From: Bacteroidales bacterium
Lineage (GTDB): Bacteria; Bacteroidota; Bacteroidia; Bacteroidales; JAGOPY01
NCBI GenBank assembly: GCA_017991835.1
Contig: JAGOPY010000001.1
Span: forward strand, 335,892 to 399,891
Length of the DNA stretch: 64,000 nucleotides
Reading direction: 5' to 3'
Under the pieces are notes generated by a model, which searched no databases, was not told where the DNA came from, and saw only the letters and a program-made list of their open reading frames with translations. Every line of letters begins with the position of its first letter. Position 1 is the first letter of the stretch. Below are positions 16,626 to 24,687 of the stretch, piece by piece. A program made the translations under genes and the position numbers.

Positions 16626-17102
16626 ATGATGAATAAATATACGCTGTTATTATTGCTTTGCATAGCCCTCCTCACCTCCTGCGGCCCCCGGAAAATCTAT
16701 GAAAAGCATTACGATATCCCCAGGATCACCTGGAGCCGTTTCGATGTCAGGACTTTCGATGTGGAGATTAAGGATATCAGCGCTTCCTATGATTTCTATA
16801 TCGCCATCCGTCATCATACCGAAATCCCGTTTAAAAATATCGAGACAAAACTGACGATCTACACCCCCTCCGGGGAGATGCGGATGAACGAGCAAAAGAT
16901 CGTCCTCCGTGATAATGAAGGTAAACTCCTGGGAAGCGGCATGGGCGACCTGTGGGATATAAAGCACCTGGCAAGGAAAGGGCTCAAATTCACCGAGAAG
17001 GGAACCTGCCGCGTCGAAATATCCAGCACCATGTCGAAAGCCGATCTGCCCGGCATCATCCAGGTGGGGCTGATCGTGGAGAAAGGGAACAGTGAACGGT
17101 GA
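16626..17102 (+). CDS. gldH: GldH-like gliding/T9SS-associated lipoprotein
   Basis: A 158-residue lipoprotein. The signal peptide ends in LLTSCGPRK, with a lipobox Cys at residue 20. The mature part matches the GldH pattern: a beta-sandwich with FYIAIRHHTEIPFKNIETKL, an internal GLKFTEKGTCRVEI segment, and the closing LPGIIQVGLIVEK. GldH is needed for gliding and T9SS function in Flavobacterium and is kept in non-gliding relatives. The start may be the second of two adjacent ATGs. The last codons (GNSER) run into the heptamer array downstream, so the 3' end has been set by repeat DNA. Confidence 0.8.
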   Translation: MMNKYTLLLLLCIALLTSCGPRKIYEKHYDIPRITWSRFDVRTFDVEIKDISASYDFYIAIRHHTEIPFKNIETKLTIYTPSGEMRMNEQKIVLRDNEGKLLGSGMGDLWDIKHLARKGLKFTEKGTCRVEISSTMSKADLPGIIQVGLIVEKGNSER

Positions 17103-17450
17103 ACAGTGAATAGTGAACAGTGAACGGTGAACGGTGAACGGTGAACGGTGAATAGTGAACAGTGAACGGTGAACGGTGAACGGTGAACGGTGAACAGTGA
17201 ATAGTGAACAGTGAACGGTGAACGGTGAACGGTGAACGGTGAACAGTGAACAGTAAATAGTGAACGGTGAACGGTGAACGGTGAACGGTGAACAGTGAAC
17301 AGTGAACAGTGAACGGTGAACGGTGAACGGTGAACAGTGAATAGTGAACAGTGAACGGTGAACGGTGAACGGTGAACGGTGAACGGTGAACAGTGAATAG
17401 TGAATTAGGAATACTGATGTAAAACCTGAAACCTGGAACCTGGAACCTGG
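17090..17450 (+). repeat. Long heptamer array GTGAACG/GTGAACA/GTGAATA, then AACCTGG units
   Basis: About 44 units with a 7-bp period fill most of the 350-base gap between gldH and ribF. Three unit variants are ordered into a higher-order pattern: blocks of about four GTGAACG, then GTGAACA, GTGAATA, GTGAACA, repeating roughly every seven units (49 bp). A second, shorter array of AACCTGG units begins near 17420 and reaches the ribF stop codon. No gene, promoter or spacer-like unique sequence lies within it. Confidence 0.97.
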
Positions 17451-17452
17451 AA

Positions 17453-18379
17453 TTATCTGAGTATTTCCAGCACTTTCGCCCGGTCGGCTACAAGCTGGTC
17501 TCTCAGGGCCGTAAGGTTTTCAAACTTGACCTCATCTCTAATCCTTTCGATAAAATAAATGATGATCCGGTCGCCGTAGATCTCTTCATCAAAATCAAAA
17601 ATATTCACCTCAATGGTCAGGCTACCCACGTCGATTGTCGGGCGATACCCGATATTTCCCATCCCTTTGTAAGTCTTGCCGTGATGATCGACCAGGCAGG
17701 CATACACACCAACGGCCGAAATAAGCTTATACTCGTCTTCCTGTTCGATATTCGCGGTCGGAAAGCCGATGGTGCGCCCAATCCGGTTGCCGTAAACCAC
17801 TTTTCCTGATATAGAGTAATTGTATCCCAGCAGGGAATTGGCCAGCCGGATATTTCCCTCGTTTAAAGCATTCCTGATCTTGGTGGAACTGACCGGTATC
17901 CCGTCGATGATCATGGCCGGCACCTCGCTGACCTCAAACCCGTGAATTTTTCCAAGACCCTTCAGCTCATTGTACCCTCCCAGCCGGTCTTTTCCGAAAT
18001 GATGGTCATAACCGACGATCAGCTGGTGAATTTTAATCTTATCGACAAGGTAGCGGCGCACAAATTCGCCCGATGAGAGATTGGAAAACTCTCTGGTAAA
18101 AGGGATGATGATCAGATGATCGATCCGGCTCCGGCTGATGATCTCGTATTTGCGTTCCTGGGTATTGATAAAGCGGAGGTTCTTGCTGTCGGGATGGATC
18201 ACCAGGCGGGGATGCGGATAAAAGGTAACTACCACAGTTTCTCCTCCGCACCGGAGTGCCTCATTGCGCATGGCATCAAAAATGGCCTGATGCCCGCGAT
18301 GGACTCCGTCAAAGGTCCCCACCGTCACAACCGGGTTGGGTACCGGCTGAAAAAGATCGATGCTGTGGTATATCTTCAA
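17453..18379 (-). CDS. ribF: Bifunctional riboflavin kinase / FAD synthetase
   Basis: Makes FMN from riboflavin and FAD from FMN. The 308-residue protein has an N-terminal adenylyltransferase domain with VTVGTFDGVHRGHQAI near residue 20. VGYDHHFGKDRLGG lies near 117 and SSTKIRNALNEGNI near 165. The C-terminal riboflavin kinase domain has VVYGNRIGRTIGFPTANI near residue 195 and NIGYRPTI. Size and order are standard. It lies 32 bases downstream of asd on the same strand, separated by short GACTACTTTA repeats. Confidence 0.95.
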   Translation of the reverse strand: MKIYHSIDLFQPVPNPVVTVGTFDGVHRGHQAIFDAMRNEALRCGGETVVVTFYPHPRLVIHPDSKNLRFINTQERKYEIISRSRIDHLIIIPFTREFSNLSSGEFVRRYLVDKIKIHQLIVGYDHHFGKDRLGGYNELKGLGKIHGFEVSEVPAMIIDGIPVSSTKIRNALNEGNIRLANSLLGYNYSISGKVVYGNRIGRTIGFPTANIEQEDEYKLISAVGVYACLVDHHGKTYKGMGNIGYRPTIDVGSLTIEVNIFDFDEEIYGDRIIIYFIERIRDEVKFENLTALRDQLVADRAKVLEILR

Positions 18380-18411
18380 AGCTTTATGACAACTTTACGA
18401 CTACTTTACGA

Positions 18412-19413
18412 CTACTTATCAAGTCCAACCAGTTTATTTTCGAGCAAATACTCTGCTATTTGCACCGCATTGGTCGCCGCCCCTTTTCGCAGGTTATCCG
18501 ATACAATCCACATATTCAGCCCGTTAGCAATTGTAAGATCGCGCCTTATCCTCCCCACAAATACTTCGTCTTTTCCCCTTGCCGTAATGGGCATCGGGTA
18601 TTCCGCTTTCGCGGGATGGTCGATTACGGCAATCCCTTTCTCATTCGCCAGTATCCTCAGCACTTCTTCCGTTTCAAATGGCTGTTCGAATTCCACGTTG
18701 ACCGATTCGGAGTGCCCGCCGTAAACCGGGACCCTGACAACTGTCGCGGTCACTTTGATCGAATCGTCGCCGATAATTTTCCGGGTCTCGAAATCGAGCT
18801 TGACCTCCTCGGTCGTGTAGCCGTTATCGGTAAAATCGCCGCCGTGGGGGATCACGTTCAGGTCGATCGTATGCGGGTAGAATTTCGGCCCGACGATCCC
18901 TTTCCGTTCATTCTCGAGCTGCAGGTAGCCTTTTGCGCCGCTTCCCGTCACCGACTGGTAGGTGGAAACCACTACTCTTCTGATCGTAAACCGCCGGTGC
19001 AGCGGGGCCAGGACCATCACCATCTGTATCGTGGAACAGTTTGGGTTGGAGATGATCTTGTGCGATGAATTGAGGATGTGAGCATTGATTTCGGGGACTA
19101 TGAGCGGGATCTCCGAATCCTGGCGCCAGGCCGAGGAGTTGTCGATCACCGTGGTACCGGCAGCGGCAAACAGCGGCGCCCAAAGGCGTGAAGCGGCCGC
19201 CCCGGCAGAGAAAAGCGCGATATCGGCTCTTTTTTCGACCGCTTCCTGCATACCGATCACCGGGTGCTCCTTGCCCCGGAATGAAACTATTTTTCCAACG
19301 GAACGCTCCGAAGCGACCGGGTAAAATTCGATATGGCCAGGGCCCGATTCACCGAGGACTTTTACCATTTCACTGCCGACAAGGCCGGTGGCGCCGACCA
19401 CACAAATTTTCAT
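18412..19413 (-). CDS. asd: Aspartate-semialdehyde dehydrogenase
   Basis: Reduces aspartyl phosphate to the semialdehyde for lysine, threonine, methionine and diaminopimelate synthesis. The start is the ATG giving MKICVVGATGLVGSEM, the NADP-binding loop. The frame is open for 62 more codons upstream, but that part is not conserved in type and would overlap a promoter-like site. The catalytic Cys126 is in SNPNCSTIQ, and the substrate and His motifs appear as SVTGSGAKG and VPVYGGHSESV. The length of 333 residues is normal. Confidence 0.95.
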   Translation of the reverse strand: MKICVVGATGLVGSEMVKVLGESGPGHIEFYPVASERSVGKIVSFRGKEHPVIGMQEAVEKRADIALFSAGAAASRLWAPLFAAAGTTVIDNSSAWRQDSEIPLIVPEINAHILNSSHKIISNPNCSTIQMVMVLAPLHRRFTIRRVVVSTYQSVTGSGAKGYLQLENERKGIVGPKFYPHTIDLNVIPHGGDFTDNGYTTEEVKLDFETRKIIGDDSIKVTATVVRVPVYGGHSESVNVEFEQPFETEEVLRILANEKGIAVIDHPAKAEYPMPITARGKDEVFVGRIRRDLTIANGLNMWIVSDNLRKGAATNAVQIAEYLLENKLVGLDK

Positions 19414-19433
19414 ACGGGGTTGTTTGAACGGTG

Positions 19434-19441
19434 CAAAAATA
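19434..19441 (-). promoter_or_regulatory. Bacteroidota -7 box for asd
   Basis: CAAAAATA on the + strand reads TATTTTTG on the coding strand, 20 bases before the chosen asd ATG. It supports that start over the longer frame. Confidence 0.55.
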
Positions 19442-19513
19442 GTGAATTTCCAAAAAAATTTGGAGGTGACCGGGTATAAATAGGCCAAAAATCGGATTAA
19501 CAGAGAAAAGACT

Positions 19514-22126
19514 ATGAAGAAACACCTCCTTTTCTTTGTTATGATCCCCGTCTGCCTTGCAGCGCAGGTGCGCGACGATTTCTCCGACGGTGATTTCACG
19601 ACCGGTCCGGCCTGGCAGGGCGACCTGGTGCATTTTACGCTGAGCTATTCATCGGCGGTACCGGAAAACCAGCGGCCGGCGCTGCAGTTGAATGCCCCTG
19701 CGGCCGGCATTTCGTCTCTCCGGCTGGCCGAGCCTTTCTCCGGTGACCTGGAATGGCAGTTCTGGATCAAAATGAGCTTCAATACCAGCAGCAGCAATTT
19801 TGCACGGATCTACCTCATGACAGATTCCCCCGATCCGCAGCAACCCCTGAACGGTTATTTCATCCAGGCCGGCGGAACCAGCGACAGCGTGAGCTTCTGG
19901 CGCCAGGATTCCGCTGTTTTTACAGAACTGTTGAGGCTTGGCCTGGCATATACCGGCAATTCGACCAATACGTTACGGTTGCGCATCACCCGGGATTCGG
20001 AAGGTAACTGGAAATTCTTCTGCAACACCGCCGGGGGAATGTCGCTGCAACCGGCCGGGGAGTGCGCCGATACCGTTTTCCCGGAAGGAAATTATTATTC
20101 CATCTATTGCCAGTACACTTCCTCCAATATTACGAAATTCTATTTCGACGACATCTATGCCGGCCCGTTGATCATCGACTCTATTCCGCCTGTATTGCTA
20201 AAAGCAAAGGCGCTAAACCCTTCCATCGTCCTCCTGGAGTTCAGCGAACCGCTGGATGCGACTGCGGCCGGAAATCCGTTGAACTACCTTTTCGATGAGG
20301 GGATTGGCCATCCGGCGGAAGCGCTGTGCCTGGCCGATCCATCGCAGGTGCTGCTGAAACTCGCCAACATCCTGGCCAGCGGAACCGCCTGTTCGCTGAC
20401 TATCACCGGAATCCGCGATATTGCCGGGAATGAGGCGCCGCTGGTCATTGTTCCGGTTTTGTACTATGAAATACAGCCTTACGATATCATCATCACCGAG
20501 ATCATGGCCGATCCCTCCCCGCCCCTCGACCTGCCGGAGTTTGAATACCTTGAGTTGCACAACCGGAGCGGCTTTGCCATTGACCTCGAAGGCCTTTCAC
20601 TGGGGATATCCTCATCGGTTCATGACCTGCCATCCGTTATGCTGAATCCGGGCCATTTCGTCATTCTCTGCAGCGACGACGCTTACGGCATCCTTCACTA
20701 CCTTGCCCCGGCCATCGCGATCCCTTCGTTCAACCTCCCGAACTCCGGGGCGGAGCTGCATCTCAGGGATTCTGCCGGCTTAACGGTCTGTTATCTCCAA
20801 TACGACCTTTCGTGGTATGGCGATGATGCGAAAGATGACGGCGGATGGGCGCTGGAGATGGTCGACACAGGCAATCCCTGCGCCGGCCGGGAAAACTGGA
20901 CCGCCTCGTACGCAATGGAGGGAGGTACGCCCGGAAAGCCCAATTCTGCTTACGCCACCGAACCCCTTCCCCGCACGGTCCTTTCCTGCTGCCTGCTCAG
21001 CGATACGCTGTTGTCCGTGATTTTCAGCGAATCGCTCGACAGCCTTTCAGCCACCGATCCGGACTTTTATGAGGTCACGCCTTACACCGGCGCTCCTGTT
21101 TCGGTGTCGTTCTCCTCTCCGGATCATACCACCGCCCTCCTTGCTTTTGATGTGCCATTTATTTCCCGGCAGTCGTTTACCCTGTCGGTGAAACCGGGAA
21201 TGGCCAATTGTACCGGTATCCTTTCGGAAGAGTTTACGGAAAAGGCTTTTGCGCTGCCGGAATTGTCGGAACCCGGCGAAATCGTCATCAATGAGGTGCT
21301 GTTCAATCCGAAAGACGACGGCGTCGATTATGTCGAACTTTATAACCGGTCGGAAAAGGCTATCAACCTGGAGAACTGGCTGCTGGCTTCCATCAGCACA
21401 GATCCGGCCGGGATTGCCGATACGCAGGCATTGACGATCATTGCCGGCTGCCGGGTGATGCTCCCGGGAGAGTACCTCGCGCTCTGCTCCGATCCCGGAA
21501 TGGTTCAGAACCAGTATGAAACACCAGCCCCGGAAGCATTGATGGAAATGAGCTCTTTCCCTTCCTTCAATAATGATGAAGGATATGTTCTTCTAATGGA
21601 TGATAACGATCAAAAGATCGACGGGATGAGGTATTCGGAAGAGATGCATTTCCTGATGCTGTTGTCGTACGATGGGGTTTCGCTGGAGCGGATCAGCCCG
21701 GAGCGCTCCGCTGACGACGCCACCAACTGGCACTCCGCCGCGGAAACATCGGGGTTCGGCACCCCGGGCTATCGCAATTCGCAATACCTCGCGGCCGTTC
21801 CGGAAGAAACAAGCGCCATTTCGGTGGAGCCCATGGTCTTTTCCCCTGATGGCGACGGCAAAGACGACAACCTGGGCATTTTTTTCGACTTTACTTCTCC
21901 CGGTAAACTCCTGACGATCATTATTTTTAATGCAAACGGGTACTTTGCCCGGAAGCTGGCCGACAATGAGCTGCCCGGATCATCTGCCTTTTACTCCTGG
22001 GATGGAACACTCGATGACCGGACGCCGGCGCCCGACGGGATTTACGTGATCCTTGCGGAAGTCCTGGGAATGGACGGGAAGATGAACCGGTACAAAAAAG
22101 CGTGTGTGCTGGTTCGCGGACGGTGA
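19514..22126 (+). CDS. Secreted lamin-tail-domain protein with FlgD-like C-terminal domain
   Basis: An 870-residue exported protein, with a signal peptide at about residues 1-18 (KKHLLFFVMIPVCLAAQ). A jelly-roll-like N-terminal region is followed by Ig-like SbsA-type segments (SIPPVLLKAKALNPSIVLLEFSEPL). Two lamin-tail domains follow (IIITEIMADPSPPLDLPEFEYLELHN and EIVINEVLFNPKDDGVDYVELYN, written here in outline). The C-terminal 85 residues match FlgD-Ig-like domains: MVFSPDGDGKDDNL, IIIFNANGYFARKL, WDGTLDDRTPAPDGIYVI. Such proteins are probably exported to the cell surface in Bacteroidota. Its binding target is unknown. It is divergent from asd and convergent with comF, one base apart. Confidence 0.8.
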   Translation: MKKHLLFFVMIPVCLAAQVRDDFSDGDFTTGPAWQGDLVHFTLSYSSAVPENQRPALQLNAPAAGISSLRLAEPFSGDLEWQFWIKMSFNTSSSNFARIYLMTDSPDPQQPLNGYFIQAGGTSDSVSFWRQDSAVFTELLRLGLAYTGNSTNTLRLRITRDSEGNWKFFCNTAGGMSLQPAGECADTVFPEGNYYSIYCQYTSSNITKFYFDDIYAGPLIIDSIPPVLLKAKALNPSIVLLEFSEPLDATAAGNPLNYLFDEGIGHPAEALCLADPSQVLLKLANILASGTACSLTITGIRDIAGNEAPLVIVPVLYYEIQPYDIIITEIMADPSPPLDLPEFEYLELHNRSGFAIDLEGLSLGISSSVHDLPSVMLNPGHFVILCSDDAYGILHYLAPAIAIPSFNLPNSGAELHLRDSAGLTVCYLQYDLSWYGDDAKDDGGWALEMVDTGNPCAGRENWTASYAMEGGTPGKPNSAYATEPLPRTVLSCCLLSDTLLSVIFSESLDSLSATDPDFYEVTPYTGAPVSVSFSSPDHTTALLAFDVPFISRQSFTLSVKPGMANCTGILSEEFTEKAFALPELSEPGEIVINEVLFNPKDDGVDYVELYNRSEKAINLENWLLASISTDPAGIADTQALTIIAGCRVMLPGEYLALCSDPGMVQNQYETPAPEALMEMSSFPSFNNDEGYVLLMDDNDQKIDGMRYSEEMHFLMLLSYDGVSLERISPERSADDATNWHSAAETSGFGTPGYRNSQYLAAVPEETSAISVEPMVFSPDGDGKDDNLGIFFDFTSPGKLLTIIIFNANGYFARKLADNELPGSSAFYSWDGTLDDRTPAPDGIYVILAEVLGMDGKMNRYKKACVLVRGR

Positions 22127-22831
22127 TCAATAGCTGGCAAAGGCAATCGTGACCACGCTGACCTTAACGCCCGGCACGTCGAGCAAAGCCCGTGCGCAGG
22201 CTTCGAGGGTGGCGCCGGTGGTCAGCACGTCGTCCACAAGCAAAACATGCTGGTAGCGAAGCTTTTCCGGGTTTCTGACGGCAAAGATGTTCTCTACGTT
22301 CTCCCAGCGGTCGTAGCGCGATTTGCGGGTCTGCGTCTTTGTGTTGACCCTGCGGTACAGGGCTCTCGTCTCAAGCCGGCCCGTCATCACCGATGCCAGC
22401 CCTTCGGCAAATGCTTCGCTCTGGTTGTATCCTCTTTTCCGCTTTTTGGCCGGATGCAGCGGAACCGGGATGATCAGGCCGGCATCGCGGAAAGGAGCGG
22501 CGAATTTCAGGTCGAGGCCGTACCACTGGCCAAGCCTGACGCCAATCTCTTCTTTCCCTTTATATTTCAGCAGATGCAACAAATGCTGCACCGTGCTCCC
22601 CTTCTGGAAATAGAGATACGACGCCACCCCCTCCAGGTTCACCCGCCCCCAGAACACTTTGTTCAGCGGATTATCGGGATCGTTGTGAAAATAGGTTTTG
22701 GGAAGGTGAAAATGGCAGATGGAGCAGATGGCATCTTCGCCTCTCAGCAAATGTTCGCCACAGGCCAGGCACAGCTTCGGGAAAAACAACCCGGACAGGT
22801 CATTGGCAAGGGCAAGTATTTGTTTTATCAT
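22127..22831 (-). CDS. comF: ComF family amidophosphoribosyltransferase-like protein
   Basis: A 234-residue ComF/GntX-type protein linked to DNA uptake or use of extracellular DNA. A four-Cys zinc site at the N-terminus (CLACGEHL, then CSICHFHLP) is followed by the ComF core: LKYKGKEEIG near residue 90, IPVPLHPAKKRKRGYNQSE near 135, and the PRPP loop VLLVDDVLTTGATL near 195. Length is normal. Confidence 0.92.
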   Translation of the reverse strand: MIKQILALANDLSGLFFPKLCLACGEHLLRGEDAICSICHFHLPKTYFHNDPDNPLNKVFWGRVNLEGVASYLYFQKGSTVQHLLHLLKYKGKEEIGVRLGQWYGLDLKFAAPFRDAGLIIPVPLHPAKKRKRGYNQSEAFAEGLASVMTGRLETRALYRRVNTKTQTRKSRYDRWENVENIFAVRNPEKLRYQHVLLVDDVLTTGATLEACARALLDVPGVKVSVVTIAFASY

Positions 22832-22870
22832 TTTATTGGATTTTTTGAAGATTTATGCAACGTCGTTTTT

Positions 22871-23001
22871 TAACCACAAAGGCGCACGAAGTACCCCACA
22901 AAGGCGCACGAAGGGTACCATAGAGGCGCACAATATATCTGTTTAGATAATCAGAACCTTTGTGTGCCTTCGTGAAATCCTTTGTGCGCCTTAGTGGTTA
23001 T
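22871..23001. repeat. Long imperfect palindrome with CAAAGGCGCACGAAG words
   Basis: It begins AACCACAAAGGCGCACGAAG and ends CTTTGTGCGCCTTAGTGGTT, with further copies of the word in each arm. The same family occurs at 33214, and a related design at 7897. It occupies most of the gap between comF and the ABC ATPase. Confidence 0.9.
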
Positions 23002-23053
23002 TATAATTAATCCGGTTTTTCAGCAAAAAATACCCGCCTCCCCCGAAAAATAT

Positions 23054-23061
23054 TACCTTTG
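23054..23061 (+). promoter_or_regulatory. Bacteroidota -7 box for the ABC ATPase / rnr unit
   Basis: TACCTTTG matches TAnnTTTG, 19 bases before the ATG at 23081. It also argues against the longer open frame that begins upstream. Confidence 0.6.
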
Positions 23062-23080
23062 GCTTGATCCAGAGCGGAAT

Positions 23081-24679
23081 ATGAAGAACGAAATCCTCGA
23101 AGCGGAGAACCTGTCGGTGACTTTCCGGAATGGAAACGAAACGGTTAATGCTGTCGGACAGGTCAGTTTTACTCTCCGGAAAGGAAAAACCCTCGGGATC
23201 GTCGGCGAGTCGGGATCGGGGAAATCGGTCACGGCGCTGGCCGTGATGAACCTGCTGCCGCCCAATGCCTTGCTCACCGGAAACCTTTTCCTGACGAACC
23301 ACGACGGGGCACGGACCGGTCTTACCGCGCTGAGCCGCCGCCAGTGGCAACAGATCCGTGGAAACCGGATCTCCATGATCTTCCAGGAACCGATGACCAG
23401 CCTCAACCCGGTGATGCGGTGCGGCAAACAGGTAACGGAAGCTATCCTGGCCCACCAGCCGGTAACGCGGAAACAGGCGCGGGAGAAGACACTCGATCTG
23501 TTCCGCGAGGTGTTGCTTGCCGATCCCGAAGGCGCTTTCACCGCATATCCCCATGAACTTTCCGGCGGCCAGAGGCAGCGGATCATGATCGCCATGGCCC
23601 TGTCGTCCGGTCCCGATATTCTCATCGCCGACGAGCCGACCACCGCCCTCGACGTGACCGTTCAGCAAAGCGTCATCCTCCTGCTGAAATCGCTGCAGCA
23701 GAAGTACAACCTCGCCATTCTGTTCATCACCCACGATTTAAACCTGGTGAAAAGCATTGCCGGCGAACTGCTGGTCATGCACAAAGGCCGGGTCGTTGAA
23801 ACAGGGAGTGTGGAGGAAATTTTCGGCCGTCCGAAGCATCCGTATACGGTTGAATTACTGAATTCCGGGACGTTGCAGAAAGAGGCCCCGGTACAGGTCC
23901 GTGAAACCCGTGTTCCGGTGCTGCAAGCCAGGGGTGTTACTGCCGTATTCCGGGGAAAGCGCAAAAGGAAAGATGTGAAGGCCGTCGACAATGTGAGCCT
24001 GGAGGTTTACGCCGGCGAAGCGCTGGGCCTGGTCGGCGAATCGGGATGCGGCAAGACCACGCTGGGGCGGACCCTGCTGAAGCTGACCGAACCCGACCGC
24101 GGCACCATCCTTTTCGGGGACCAGGAGCTGAATAAACTCAGGAAAGGAACGCTGAAGCGGTTCCGCAAAGAGGTCCAGATCATATTCCAGGATCCGTATT
24201 CTTCCCTGAACCCGAAAATGACCGTCGGCGCGGCCCTGACAGAGCCCATGACCGTTCACGGGATCGGGAAAACACAGAGGGAAAGGAGAGAAAAAGCGGT
24301 CAATCTGCTGCAAAAAGCCGGGCTCGACGAATCGTTCCTCTCCCGCTACCCGCATGAGCTCTCCGGCGGCCAGAGGCAGCGGGTGTGCATCGCCCGGGCC
24401 CTCTCGGTCGAACCCAGGCTGATCGTTTGCGACGAGTCGGTCTCTGCGCTCGACGTCACAATCCGGGCACAGGTGCTGAAGCTGCTCAAATCGCTGAAGG
24501 AAGAGCTCGGTCTCACGCTGATATTTATCTCGCACGACCTGTCGGTGGTCCGCTATATCTCCGACCGCATCGCCGTGATGAAAGACGGCAGAATCATCGA
24601 ACTGAACCATTCTGAAGAAATCTGGCGGAATCCCCGGTCACAATTCACAAAAGACCTGATTTCCGCCATCCCAAAATGA
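23081..24679 (+). CDS. ABC transporter ATP-binding protein with two ATPase domains (oligopeptide/dipeptide type)
   Basis: A fused DppD-DppF/YejF-like protein that energises uptake of peptides or nickel-type substrates from the cytoplasmic face. The 532 residues hold two complete cassettes: Walker A GESGSGKS near residue 46 with signature LSGGQRQR near 165, then GESGCGKT near 320 with LSGGQRQR near 430. Both have Walker B Asp-Glu or Asp-Glu-Ser (IADEPTTALD, VCDESVSALD). The ATG preceding KNEILEAENLSVTF is chosen because it follows a -7 box. No permease or binding-protein gene is adjacent, so partners are elsewhere. rnr follows after eight bases. Confidence 0.93.
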   Translation: MKNEILEAENLSVTFRNGNETVNAVGQVSFTLRKGKTLGIVGESGSGKSVTALAVMNLLPPNALLTGNLFLTNHDGARTGLTALSRRQWQQIRGNRISMIFQEPMTSLNPVMRCGKQVTEAILAHQPVTRKQAREKTLDLFREVLLADPEGAFTAYPHELSGGQRQRIMIAMALSSGPDILIADEPTTALDVTVQQSVILLLKSLQQKYNLAILFITHDLNLVKSIAGELLVMHKGRVVETGSVEEIFGRPKHPYTVELLNSGTLQKEAPVQVRETRVPVLQARGVTAVFRGKRKRKDVKAVDNVSLEVYAGEALGLVGESGCGKTTLGRTLLKLTEPDRGTILFGDQELNKLRKGTLKRFRKEVQIIFQDPYSSLNPKMTVGAALTEPMTVHGIGKTQRERREKAVNLLQKAGLDESFLSRYPHELSGGQRQRVCIARALSVEPRLIVCDESVSALDVTIRAQVLKLLKSLKEELGLTLIFISHDLSVVRYISDRIAVMKDGRIIELNHSEEIWRNPRSQFTKDLISAIPK

Positions 24680-24687
24680 AATAAAAA

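Noticed and set aside
17090-17410. Possible CRISPR array
   Set aside because: The units are 7 bp and directly adjacent, with no unique spacers between them.
19414-19599. 62-codon N-terminal extension of asd
   Set aside because: The conserved nucleotide-binding start is at 19413 and a -7 box lies within the extension.
22982-23080. Longer N-terminus of the ABC ATPase
   Set aside because: It is read from the palindromic repeat and crosses a TAnnTTTG box; the ATPase domain begins right after the ATG at 23081.
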